Below, one piece after another: positions 32,515 to 40,802 of a stretch of DNA of 64,000 nt. The position numbers were made by a program, and so were the translations under genes. Positions within the stretch are counted from its first letter, which is position 1; the number at the start of each line of letters is the position of its first letter. Below the pieces are notes generated by a model. The model did not search any database. It had not been told where the DNA came from and worked only from the letters and a program-made list of their open reading frames with translations. Origin of the DNA: Deltaproteobacteria bacterium (GTDB lineage: Bacteria > Myxococcota > Kuafuiibacteriia > Kuafuiibacteriales > Kuafuiibacteriaceae); assembly GCA_016703535.1 (NCBI GenBank), contig JADJBV010000001.1:1550001-1614000 (forward strand). Reading direction: 5' to 3'.

Positions 32515-34215
32515 ATGACGGCTCGCGTGGGGTGTCGAGGGGCGACGATCTTGGCCTTGGCGACCACCTTCGGATGCGGCGAGGCCTCGGAGCTTCCCGC
32601 CGAAGTGTCGTGGTGGGCTGCGGCAGCGTGGCGCGACGGTCGGCTGGTCGATGCGACCCCGCTGGCACCACCCGGCGGCCGGGTGCTTTGGCACGATCCG
32701 GATGATCGGGTGCGGTGGCGCGGATATCCGGCGGATGCGTTTGAGGACCTGGGGGTCGATCCGGAAGAGCCGCTGCGGCGTCGAGAGCCTTGTGAGCCCC
32801 ACTTGCCCCCGGCCCCTTTTGGGGGAGCGTTGACCGGGCCGATCGAGCGCCCAGCGATGGCGGATCCGACGCCCCTGGCCGCCGACTGGTGGACCCAAAG
32901 TTGTGGGCGCCCGGCCGTGTCGTGGGCGTGGCAGACCGCCGCGACCTTCGAACGCGGGGCCTTGGAGCCTGGCCCGGGGTGCCGGATCGCGATCGGGGAT
33001 GCCGGCCAAGCCGCGGGCCTGGATCCTGACGGCGCGGTGCGGTCCGTCTGCGACGGAGAACGGGAGAGCGCCTGTGTCTCGACCGAACTCGGCGCCTGCA
33101 CCGCGACCTTCGACGCCGAGTTGCGCGCTCTGATCCAGGTTGTTGATCCGAACGCCCTCGACTTCGCCCGGGTCGAGCGGGTGCAGGTGGTGCCCCAGGC
33201 ACCCTTGGCCTTTGACCCTGGCTTTGGCGCGGCACCCGACGCCATCCACAAGGGGCGCCTGGTCGATCTCGCCGTCGATCCGGAGGGTGATCGGTTGGTG
33301 GTGGCCGTCGGACACCGGACGCCCGAGACCGACAGCCGTTGCCCCGCCAACGCCAATCGCGCCGCTACGCCGATGGCCAGCTACCAGCTCTCCACCTTGG
33401 CGCCGATCGGCACCACCACCATCGCCGGCTGCATCGCGGCGATCACCCCTTGGGTCAGCCCAGAGCTGCTGATGGTGCGGCGTCGGCGGGAGAGCCCGGA
33501 GCTCTTGGAGTTGATCGCCGGGCGGGCTCGACCCCCCTTGAGGTTGCGAACCGTCGCGCCCCTCGGCGCCGACGACGGGGCGGTGTTGGGCCTAGCCACC
33601 TTCGGGTCCCGGGCGGTGGTCACGACCCAAAGTGCCCTCTACGTGGTGGAGCTCGAGACCGGCGCCGTGGCCCGGCAGGCGCAGGCCTTCCGAATGCCAC
33701 CGCGGATCGAGGCGACAGCGGATGGGTTCCGGGTGTCCTTCGTGGATCCGGCGACGGACGCCGCCTGTGAGGCCCCCCTCACCATGGCCGATCGCTTGGA
33801 GCCGACGTGCCATGGCCCTTGTGATCCTGGGGGTGGGCCCTTGCTCTCCCAGGGGGTCGTGTTGGGCGCCGTCGAGGGCGCGAGCGGTTGGTGGTCCAAC
33901 GTGGTGGGCCGCAGCTACGGCGTGATGGCTCGGTGTGACGCGGCCAAAGAGTGGGTCGAACCGGTCGAGGCCCCGCTGCGTCCGATCGTGATCGAGCCGG
34001 CCGCCGATGGGCGGTGGTGGGTCGCCGGGTTGGCGGCCGACGCCGAAGGCCGCGGCGTTTCGGTCGTGCAGCGCTTCGATCCGCGGGCCGGCCGCTATTT
34101 GGCGGGCCGCCTGGAGTTGGGCGGCGCCTTTCCGACCCTGGCCAAGCCGGGGCCCAACGGAGTTTGGTACTTCTTGTTGGCCCGGAGCGGCCAAGTGGCC
34201 CGGCTTTCACCATGA
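32515..34215 (+). CDS. Large lipoprotein-like exported hypothetical
   Basis: The 566-residue protein has a short signal ending in a lipobox-like TTFGC at about residue 21. The mature part is rich in Trp and Cys and in strand-turn blocks such as GRLVDLAVDPEGDRLVVAV, SRAVVTTQSALYVVELE and NGVWYFLLARSGQVARL, suggesting a beta-propeller-like exported domain. No catalytic motif is recognised. It diverges from the membrane kinase gene at a 14-base interval and overlaps the next gene by four bases, so it may be functionally linked to that kinase. Confidence 0.65.
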   Translation: MTARVGCRGATILALATTFGCGEASELPAEVSWWAAAAWRDGRLVDATPLAPPGGRVLWHDPDDRVRWRGYPADAFEDLGVDPEEPLRRREPCEPHLPPAPFGGALTGPIERPAMADPTPLAADWWTQSCGRPAVSWAWQTAATFERGALEPGPGCRIAIGDAGQAAGLDPDGAVRSVCDGERESACVSTELGACTATFDAELRALIQVVDPNALDFARVERVQVVPQAPLAFDPGFGAAPDAIHKGRLVDLAVDPEGDRLVVAVGHRTPETDSRCPANANRAATPMASYQLSTLAPIGTTTIAGCIAAITPWVSPELLMVRRRRESPELLELIAGRARPPLRLRTVAPLGADDGAVLGLATFGSRAVVTTQSALYVVELETGAVARQAQAFRMPPRIEATADGFRVSFVDPATDAACEAPLTMADRLEPTCHGPCDPGGGPLLSQGVVLGAVEGASGWWSNVVGRSYGVMARCDAAKEWVEPVEAPLRPIVIEPAADGRWWVAGLAADAEGRGVSVVQRFDPRAGRYLAGRLELGGAFPTLAKPGPNGVWYFLLARSGQVARLSP

Positions 34216-35321
34216 TCCTCCGAGGGATCACCTGGGTGTTGGCCCTGGCGAGCGCACCCGCGGCGGAGGTGGAGATCCTCTTGCCACCCCGAGAGATCGG
34301 GATCTGCGTCAGCGGCGGGAGTGGGGAGGATCAGCGCGCTCAGCTCTTTGAGGAGGCGGCCAAGGTGGTGGCGGCCCGCCGCGGCTTGTCGGCCCGGCGG
34401 GTGAACCTCCCTTCCTCCGAACTTTGCGATCGGGCGCGGCTGGTCTCTTGTTGGGCCCGCCGCCTCGAGTCCGAGCCGCCGGTGCCTGACGCGATCGTCT
34501 GGCTCTCGATCGAGTCCGGATTGCAGCAGGCCGAGTTGACCGCGGCCTACTTCACGCCCGGCCTGGTCCTGGCCTTGGACGATCACCAATCGGCGGCCGA
34601 ACTCGAGGCCGAAGCGCAAGCTACCTTGCATCTCCTGGAGCCGGTCCCTTGGTCGCTGCAGAGTAAACGTCGGGTGTTGGCCGTTGATGAGTTGATCGGC
34701 CGATCGCTCGCGGCGTTGGGCCTGGATCGGCCGCCGCCGGTCCTGTTGGTTCGACATGACTGCGCGGGTTGTCGGCTGCACCTGGACGGGCACCTGCTCA
34801 GCGAGGCTGCCCCGAAGGTGCTGAAGTTGGTGGGGGTCCGCGCCGGTCGCCGCCAGATCACCTTGAGCGGCGCCGATCACCGGTCCGCCTTCGGGGAGGT
34901 GGAGGTGGGCGAAGGTGGCGCGGAGCTGCAGCTGTCCGTGGGGACGGCGCCGCCCCCGGCGGCCAACCCGGGTGGGGCCCTCGCTTATGGGACCGTTGGC
35001 GCCGGGGGGGTGGCCTTGATCCTCTCGGGCCTGGCGGTGATGGCCGGGGCCAGCGGGCCCGACCGCAGCTGCGTGGCTGCGCCCTGCGGTTGGCGTTACG
35101 CCCGCCTCGACGAAGACCGCAACTTCAGCGAAGCGTCACCCGGGGGTGTGCCCCCCTTACCCTTGGCCTTGGGCGCGGCGGTGATGGCCGCGGCCTTTGG
35201 GGTCGGTTGGTGGCAGGGGGCCGAGGTGGAGTGGCCCTATTGGTTGGCCGGGGTGATCTTGGGCGCCGGGGTCGCGGTGGGCGCCCTCTTGATCGAGCCG
35301 GCGGGGGCTTCACGCCCCTGA
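34212..35321 (+). CDS. Exported/membrane protein with PEGA-like segment and C-terminal TM helices
   Basis: The 369-residue protein has a signal peptide (ITWVLALASAPAA), a roughly 170-residue domain starting EVEILLPPREIGICV, then a PEGA-like carrier segment (GCRLHLDGHLL, VGVRAGRRQITLSGAD) near residues 180-230 and three membrane helices after residue 255 (GTVGAGGVALILSGLAV, LALGAAVMAAAFGVGWW, WLAGVILGAGVAVGALL). PEGA segments are common in envelope proteins beside Ser/Thr kinases in Myxococcota. Its ATG overlaps the preceding stop (ATGA). Function unknown. Confidence 0.65.
   Translation: MILRGITWVLALASAPAAEVEILLPPREIGICVSGGSGEDQRAQLFEEAAKVVAARRGLSARRVNLPSSELCDRARLVSCWARRLESEPPVPDAIVWLSIESGLQQAELTAAYFTPGLVLALDDHQSAAELEAEAQATLHLLEPVPWSLQSKRRVLAVDELIGRSLAALGLDRPPPVLLVRHDCAGCRLHLDGHLLSEAAPKVLKLVGVRAGRRQITLSGADHRSAFGEVEVGEGGAELQLSVGTAPPPAANPGGALAYGTVGAGGVALILSGLAVMAGASGPDRSCVAAPCGWRYARLDEDRNFSEASPGGVPPLPLALGAAVMAAAFGVGWWQGAEVEWPYWLAGVILGAGVAVGALLIEPAGASRP
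34616..34629. repeat. GCAAG-N4-CTTGC hairpin word, copy 6 (loop CTAC)
   Basis: Inside the PEGA-like membrane protein gene. It is the only copy found in a plus-strand gene. Confidence 0.5.
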
Positions 35322-35355
35322 CATTGCGTCGACCCTCGGCCGTCGGCTACAGCCT

Positions 35356-36255
35356 ATGGAGGTGGCTCACCTCCTCCATCCGGAGACCCGCGAGCGTTTT
35401 CCGCTTTCCCCTTCGACCCTGGTGGGTCGGGGGCCTCAGTGCCAAGTGCAGCTCACCTGGCCCAACGCCAGCGGCCCCCACGCCATCCTCCAGTGGTCAG
35501 AGGCGGGTTGGGCGATCCGGGACCTGGACAGCAAAAACGGCACCTTCGTCGACGGCGTTTGTTTGCCTCGCGCCGGCGCCCGCTTGTTGTCGGCCGGGGC
35601 CCGCTTGGGCTTCGGGGGCCCCGAGCAATCCTTGATCCTGGAGGACGTGGTCCCGGCGCTTTATGCCGTCGAGGTGCGGAGCCGGCGGGTCTGCTTCGCG
35701 GAACGGGGGCTCCTCTCGTTGGCCGGAGAGGCCGGCGGGGTGGCGGTTTGGCAAGACGCCGACGGCTTGGTGTTGGAGAGCCAAGGTGAGACCTCGCGCT
35801 TATCACCCGACGACGTCGTCGAGGTCTCCGGGGAGCGCTGGCGAGTGTATCCGGCGCCGATGACCGGAGGGACCCAGACCACCCCCAGCGGCGCCTTGTT
35901 CAGCGAGGTGACCTTGCGGTTTTTGGTCAACCCGGCCGAAGAGGTGCGCTTGGAGGTGATCGATCGGGGCCATTTGCTCGGCGCCTTCGAGCAAGAGCAC
36001 TACTACGTGTTGTTGTTGTTGGCCCGGGAGCGGCGGCGCGCCGAGTCGGCGGGCGGGGAGGGTTGGGTCGAGCACAAGGCGCTCCTCAAGCAACTCAAGA
36101 TGGCTCAAGGGGCCCTCGACACCGCCATCTACCGGATTCGGCAGGGGCTGCTGGGGCTGGGGCTGGATGGCGCCGAGAAGGTGGTCGAGGTGGGGCGAGG
36201 GCAAAAACGCCTAGGAACCCGGCGCTTTAGCCTGGAGACCCTGGAGCAGGGCTGA
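35356..36255 (+). CDS. FHA-domain protein with C-terminal winged-helix-like domain
   Basis: The 299-residue protein has an N-terminal FHA domain (residues 1-95): STLVGRGPQCQVQL, the SGPHAIL block and DLDSKNGTFVDG. A second strand-rich module with WAV/LxPDDVVEVSGERW-like sequence covers about 105-170. The last 100 residues, with YYVLLLLARERR, WVEHKALLKQL, LDTAIYRIRQGL and RLGTRRFSL, resemble an OmpR-type winged helix. This suggests a transcription regulator controlled by binding phosphothreonine peptides. It ends three bases from the convergent TPR kinase gene. Confidence 0.78.
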   Translation: MEVAHLLHPETRERFPLSPSTLVGRGPQCQVQLTWPNASGPHAILQWSEAGWAIRDLDSKNGTFVDGVCLPRAGARLLSAGARLGFGGPEQSLILEDVVPALYAVEVRSRRVCFAERGLLSLAGEAGGVAVWQDADGLVLESQGETSRLSPDDVVEVSGERWRVYPAPMTGGTQTTPSGALFSEVTLRFLVNPAEEVRLEVIDRGHLLGAFEQEHYYVLLLLARERRRAESAGGEGWVEHKALLKQLKMAQGALDTAIYRIRQGLLGLGLDGAEKVVEVGRGQKRLGTRRFSLETLEQG

Positions 36256-36258
36256 GGT

Positions 36259-38160
36259 TCAGTCGCCGACCTCGGTGGCGACCAAACTCAGGGTGGCTGG
36301 ATCGTTGAGCGGGAACTCGCGCCGGAAGTAGTCGGAGCGCCGCTCCAAGCTCTTCATCAAGATCGCGCCCTCCGGATCGGCCCGCAACTTGGCCAAGAGT
36401 GGGTCTCGCAAGAACCAGGTGTAACAGGGCATGCCTTCGTCAGCGGTCCGCCCCAACCAGTGGATGGCCTCGGGGATGTCACCCAACACGCTGAAGGCGC
36501 AGGCCAACAGGTGGTAGGCGTGGTGGGGGTGGAGTTCGCCCTTGATCGCCTTTTCACTGCGGCTCGCCAGATCTCGCACCAAGGCGCCTTGGCCTTGGTG
36601 GGCCGCGACCAAGGCCCGCACCGAAAGCAACAAGGGGTCGTCGGGGCGACGCTTCAGGCTCTGCTCGATGATCAGCTGGGCCTCGGCGATCCGCCCGAGC
36701 AAGACCAAGGCGTGGCCTTCGATCCACCAGAACATCGCGTCGTCGTGTTGAGGATCCAGGCGCAGGATCGGCGCCAGCAGCTCTCGGCACCGGTCGGCTC
36801 GGCCATCGACCAAATACAGTTCGGCCTCCAGCACCTTCATCAGCTCGTCCCGGGGATCAACCGCGTAGCGCCGGCGGATGGCGGCCTCGGCGTGATCCAG
36901 GAGGCCGACGTGCCCGGTGATGGTCGCGAAGGCCCGCAAGGCGCCCACGTGATCCGGATCGGTCTTCAGCGCCCATCGCAGCTCCCGCAGCGCGGTTTCG
37001 GCGGGGAAGTTGAAGGTTTTGGTCCAGAGGATCCGAGCCCGCGCCACCCGCAGATCGGGGAGGTTGGGGTCGATCTTTTCGGCGGTCTCCAGGGCGTTTT
37101 GGGCCTTGTCCAACCAGGTGGCGTCGACCTGCCCGGTGTTGAAGAGGACCGCGCAGGCCTCGGCGTACACCGCGTGGGCCGGCGCGTATTGGGGATCGAG
37201 CTCCAGGGCTTGTTGCAGCATGTCCAAGGCCAAGGAGGAGCTGCTCGACATGCCGGTCAGGGCCTCTCGGCCCCGTTGGGTGTAGACCGCCGCCCGAGGG
37301 TTGGGGGGCGCGCCGACCTTGGACGACTTGCGCGGACCTTCGTCGGTCAGCTCCAGCTTGCCCAACTCGGCCAAGATCGCGTCAGCGTCTTGGAAGCGAT
37401 CGTCTGGGTTCTTCTCGAGGGCCCGCTTCACCAAGGCCGACAATGGCCCGGGGACGGTGTTCGGCAACTCGGGCACCGGCTTGTGGACCACCGCCAACAA
37501 CATCTCACCCAAGGTGTTGCCCACGTGGGCCGGCTTGCCCGCCAACATCTCGTAGAGCAGAGCCCCGAAGGCGTAGATGTCGGTCCGCGGATCGATCGGC
37601 GTGCCTTGGATTTGCTCGGGCGCCATATAACGCGGCGTGCCCGTGAGCCCGGTGCTCGACAGATCGGTGGCCTCGCTGTTGTCGTCGAAGATCGGCTTGG
37701 CCAAACCGAAGTCGACCAACTTCACCTGGTCACGCCCCGAGATCAGCACGTTCTCCGGCTTCAGATCCCGGTGTACCACCCCTTGCCGGTGGGCTTCGGC
37801 CAAGCCGTCGAGCACCTGGCGCCCCAGGAACACCACCCGGGCCGGGTCCATGGGTTCACCCATCTGGGTGCGCAGCTGCCGGCCGGGCACGAACTCCATC
37901 GCCAAAAACGGGCTGTCGTCGAACTCCCCTACGTCATACACGTGGGCCACCGCCGGGTGGTTGATCCGGGCCGTCAGCCGGGCCTCCCGCTGGAAGCGCT
38001 TGCGGGCCGCCGGGCTCTCCGCTCGGAGCGGCAACAACAACTTCAGGGCCACCACCCGATCCAAGGCGTTGTCCCAGGCCCGATAGACCTCTCCCATGGC
38101 GCCTTCGCCCAGGCGGTCCAGGACCACGTAACGCCCGACCGCGGTGCCAGAGGTCAACAT
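36259..38160 (-). CDS. Ser/Thr protein kinase with C-terminal TPR-like repeats
   Basis: The 633-residue protein begins with an intact kinase (GEGAMGEVYRA, VALKLL, HRDLKPENVLI near residue 127, DFGLAKP, YMAPEQIQG). From about residue 310 the sequence is helical in TPR-like pairs: ALDMLQQALELDPQYAPAHA, KAQNALETAEKIDPNLPDL, ELLAPILRLDPQHDDAM. No membrane helix is present, so it is cytosolic, and the repeats probably recruit substrates. It lies 70 bases downstream of the FHA-HD-GYP gene on the same strand. ATG 38160 was chosen over a TTG three codons upstream. Confidence 0.9.
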   Translation of the reverse strand: MLTSGTAVGRYVVLDRLGEGAMGEVYRAWDNALDRVVALKLLLPLRAESPAARKRFQREARLTARINHPAVAHVYDVGEFDDSPFLAMEFVPGRQLRTQMGEPMDPARVVFLGRQVLDGLAEAHRQGVVHRDLKPENVLISGRDQVKLVDFGLAKPIFDDNSEATDLSSTGLTGTPRYMAPEQIQGTPIDPRTDIYAFGALLYEMLAGKPAHVGNTLGEMLLAVVHKPVPELPNTVPGPLSALVKRALEKNPDDRFQDADAILAELGKLELTDEGPRKSSKVGAPPNPRAAVYTQRGREALTGMSSSSSLALDMLQQALELDPQYAPAHAVYAEACAVLFNTGQVDATWLDKAQNALETAEKIDPNLPDLRVARARILWTKTFNFPAETALRELRWALKTDPDHVGALRAFATITGHVGLLDHAEAAIRRRYAVDPRDELMKVLEAELYLVDGRADRCRELLAPILRLDPQHDDAMFWWIEGHALVLLGRIAEAQLIIEQSLKRRPDDPLLLSVRALVAAHQGQGALVRDLASRSEKAIKGELHPHHAYHLLACAFSVLGDIPEAIHWLGRTADEGMPCYTWFLRDPLLAKLRADPEGAILMKSLERRSDYFRREFPLNDPATLSLVATEVGD

Positions 38161-38230
38161 CGCGGCCAAAGTCTACGGCCAGCCGCGCCCGCCACCAAGG
38201 GCGAAGGCGGGCAAAAACCGGGAGCCAAGG

Positions 38231-39892
38231 CTACTTGGCGCTGGCGGGGCTCGGTGGCCGACGGGTGATCAGGTGGGCGACGGTGGCGCCCGAGGGATCG
38301 TGGGCCTCCTGCTCCAGGCTCGCGTAGTGTTCGCGGATCGCCAGGATCTCCGACTCGATCGAGAGGAAGGCCTCGACCAGCTCGGGATCGAAGTGTTGGC
38401 CAGCGCCGTCCTTCAAGATCCCGATCGACTTCTCCAGGGCGAAGGCCGGCTTGTAACAACGTTTGGAGGTGACGGCGTCGAAGACGTCGGCGATGGCCAC
38501 GATCCGGCCCTCGAGGGGGATGTCCGCGCCCTTGATGCCCCGCGGATAACCTTGCCCGTTCCACTTTTCGTGGTGGGATCGGGCGATCCGCTCGGCCATT
38601 TGTAGCAACTCCGATCCTGAGTTGGCCAAGATCGCCGCGCCGATGTTCGGGTGTTGTTTCATCACCTCGTACTCTTCGGGCGTGAGCTTTCCTGGCTTCT
38701 TCAGGATCGAGTCGGGGATGCCGATCTTGCCGACGTCGTGCATCGGGGAGGCGAGGCGCAGCCGATCCGTCCACTCTTGGGCTTGGCCGAGGGCCCGGGC
38801 CATGGCCGCGGCGTATTCGCTCATCCGATAGATGTGAAAGCCGGTGTCGTCGTCTCGGTATTCGGCGGCCACCGCCAGCCGAAAGATGGTGTCGATCGCC
38901 GTCTCTTGCAGCTTGCCGACCAGCAGCGCGTTTTTGACGGCGCCCGCCGCCGCGGAGGCCATGCCCGCCAAAAGTCGCAGGTCGTCTTCTTTGAAGGCCT
39001 GCCGAATGCCGAGGGTGTCGCAGTACAACACCCCCAGCACCTCTTCTTGGTGGATCATCGGCGCGCAGATCGCCGAGCGGATGTCCTGATCGATGATGCT
39101 CTGCCCTTGATCGAAGCGTTCGTCTCGCCCCGCGTCCAAGGTCAAGACGCCCACTCGATCTCGGAAGGCCCGGTAAGCGATGGTGCTGGAGACTTGAGGT
39201 TCGGCGCCTCGACGTTTGGCCTTGTCGACCCGGGTGGCCCGGGGCAGCAGGTGTTCACCGTCGGCGGTCATCACCACCGCCCGGTGGGCCGGGAAGGCCT
39301 CGAAGACCGCGGCCAACACCTTGTCGAAGAGCTTCTCCAGGTTGAGTTCGGTGGAGATCACCGCGTTGGCGGTCAACAAGGCCTGCAGGTGTTCGCCCGC
39401 CCGCCGGAGCTGGGCCAGATCTTTGGCTTCGAGATCTTGGGTGGAGGCCGCCGCGGTCATCGGCACCACGGTCAGGTTCAAGGCTACCGGCGTCTCGACC
39501 GATCGGGGCGGCGGCATCGGCAGGCGATCGTTGATGGTCTGGTGGTAGGCGATGGCCCTGGGGGCCGTGACCAGGTCTTCGGTCTTGATCCCCGGATCGT
39601 CGACCTCGAACTGCAGGATGGTTTGACCGATCAGGATCCGGGCCCGCTCCGGCAACACGGCGCTGCCCCGGACCAGGCGATCGTCGACCACCACCCCGGA
39701 GCGGCTGGAGAGATCTTCGATGACGTAGTGGGTGCCTCGGCGCTCGATGATCGCGTGGAAGCGCGAGATCTGCTCCTCTTTCAGGCGCAGGAGGTTCTCA
39801 GGACGCCGACCGACCGTCAGCTTCTCTTTGACCTCGAACACCTCGCCGGCGAGGGGGCCGTTCTCGACGATGACCCGAGCGCCCGTGGGCAT
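38231..39892 (-). CDS. FHA-GAF-HD-GYP protein, putative c-di-GMP phosphodiesterase
   Basis: The 553-residue protein has an N-terminal FHA domain (KLTVGRRPENLLRL, SRFHAIIERRG, EDLSSRSGVVVDD), a GAF domain near residues 170-330 (HRAVVMTADG, ICAPMIHQEEVLGVLYCD) and a C-terminal HD-GYP domain with HDVGKIGIPDSIL and HHEKWNGQGYPRG. The HD and GYP residues are intact, so hydrolysis of c-di-GMP is likely. The FHA domain should couple activity to a phosphothreonine protein, and the kinase gene that follows on the same strand is an obvious candidate partner. Confidence 0.9.
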   Translation of the reverse strand: MPTGARVIVENGPLAGEVFEVKEKLTVGRRPENLLRLKEEQISRFHAIIERRGTHYVIEDLSSRSGVVVDDRLVRGSAVLPERARILIGQTILQFEVDDPGIKTEDLVTAPRAIAYHQTINDRLPMPPPRSVETPVALNLTVVPMTAAASTQDLEAKDLAQLRRAGEHLQALLTANAVISTELNLEKLFDKVLAAVFEAFPAHRAVVMTADGEHLLPRATRVDKAKRRGAEPQVSSTIAYRAFRDRVGVLTLDAGRDERFDQGQSIIDQDIRSAICAPMIHQEEVLGVLYCDTLGIRQAFKEDDLRLLAGMASAAAGAVKNALLVGKLQETAIDTIFRLAVAAEYRDDDTGFHIYRMSEYAAAMARALGQAQEWTDRLRLASPMHDVGKIGIPDSILKKPGKLTPEEYEVMKQHPNIGAAILANSGSELLQMAERIARSHHEKWNGQGYPRGIKGADIPLEGRIVAIADVFDAVTSKRCYKPAFALEKSIGILKDGAGQHFDPELVEAFLSIESEILAIREHYASLEQEAHDPSGATVAHLITRRPPSPASAK

Positions 39893-39953
39893 GCGGCCTC
39901 AAGGTTGGAGGCGAGCCGGATGGCTGTCAATGTAAGGAGCGGGAGGGGACCCA

Positions 39954-40283
39954 ATGTCGACCTTGGGACAACACTTCATCCTCGACGGGATCCCGGGGGA
40001 GGGCCTGCCCTCGGTCGAGGCCTTGAGGGAGGCGCTCCTGATCTTGCCGGCCAGGCTGGGCTTGACCGTGGTGGGGCCTCCGCAGGTGGCCGTCCAGGGA
40101 GGGGCCCCGGTTGGGCTGGTGTTGCTCTCCGAGAGCCACCTGGCGATCCACTTCGGGGCGGTCGGCCCCACGGTCCACGCCGACCTGTTTTCCTGCCGGA
40201 GCTTTTCGGAACAAGAGGCTGAGGCGTGGCTGGTGGCCCACTTCCACTTGATCGAAGTGAGGACCCGCACGATCCCGCGTTGA
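39954..40283 (+). CDS. speH: S-adenosylmethionine decarboxylase proenzyme, prokaryotic class
   Basis: The 109-residue protein matches prokaryotic AdoMetDC in length and motifs. The self-cleavage site is LSESHLAIH with S61 as the pyruvoyl-forming serine, followed by H66 and by C81 in DLFSCR. The spacings (5 and 20 residues from the serine) equal those of the Thermotoga maritima enzyme (S63, H68, C83). It makes decarboxylated AdoMet for spermidine synthesis. No spermidine synthase is adjacent. A strong Shine-Dalgarno (GGGAGGGG) precedes the ATG. It lies alone between divergent and convergent neighbours. Confidence 0.88.
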   Translation: MSTLGQHFILDGIPGEGLPSVEALREALLILPARLGLTVVGPPQVAVQGGAPVGLVLLSESHLAIHFGAVGPTVHADLFSCRSFSEQEAEAWLVAHFHLIEVRTRTIPR

Positions 40284-40291
40284 CGCCCGGC

Positions 40292-40786
40292 TCAGCTCTT
40301 CTTCTTCTTCTCCTGGCAGTCCCTGCAGGTGCCGTAGAGTTCCATGCGGTGGTGGGCGACCCGAAAGCCGTTGTCCTTCGCCACCTGCTCTTGGAGCGCC
40401 TCGATCTTGGGGTTGTAGAACTCGACGATCGTTCCGCAGGTCGTGCAGATCAGGTGATCGTGGTGTTCGTCCTCTTGTTCGGCGGGTTCGTAGCGGGTGT
40501 GGCGATCCCCGAAGCGGTGGGGTGAGGCCAGCCCACACTCGGTCAGGAGCTTCATGGTCCGGTAAACCGTGGCCAGGCTGACCTGGTTATCCACCTTGCG
40601 GACCTGCTCGAGGAGGTCCTCGACCTTGAGGTGGCCACCGGCCTTGAAGAAGACGTCGGCGATCAACTCCCGCTGCCGGGTGAACTTGAGGCCCTGCTTG
40701 GCGACATAGTCCTTGAGGACCGCCCGGGGGTCTTCGATCTCGCCGTGTTTGTGGTCCATCAAGCGCTCGGGCTGATCCTGTAACAT
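40292..40786 (-). CDS. fur: Fur-family metal- or peroxide-responsive repressor
   Basis: The 164-residue protein has the Fur winged helix (LKFTRQRELIADVFF, SLATVYRTMKLL), the His-rich metal-site region (DEHHDHLICTTCG) and a C-terminal CxxC pair (GTCRDC) for structural zinc. A short Lys tail follows. It may be Fur, PerR or Zur; sequence inspection alone does not decide. The start MLQDQPER has a GGGAG ribosome binding site and lies 16 bases after the amidotransferase stop, so the two genes are probably one transcript. Confidence 0.9.
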   Translation of the reverse strand: MLQDQPERLMDHKHGEIEDPRAVLKDYVAKQGLKFTRQRELIADVFFKAGGHLKVEDLLEQVRKVDNQVSLATVYRTMKLLTECGLASPHRFGDRHTRYEPAEQEDEHHDHLICTTCGTIVEFYNPKIEALQEQVAKDNGFRVAHHRMELYGTCRDCQEKKKKS

Positions 40787-40802
40787 GGTGGTGACTCCCG
40801 AG

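Noticed and set aside
32511..32516. A perfect TATAAT between divergent kinase and lipoprotein genes
   Set aside because: It overlaps the lipoprotein ATG, so transcription from it would begin inside the gene, and no -35 element is found at the right distance.
32501..33235. N-terminal extension of the membrane kinase up to 33235
   Set aside because: The extra 245 residues are Arg/Pro/Ser-rich shadow sequence antisense to the lipoprotein gene. The kinase domain starts normally after GTG 32500.
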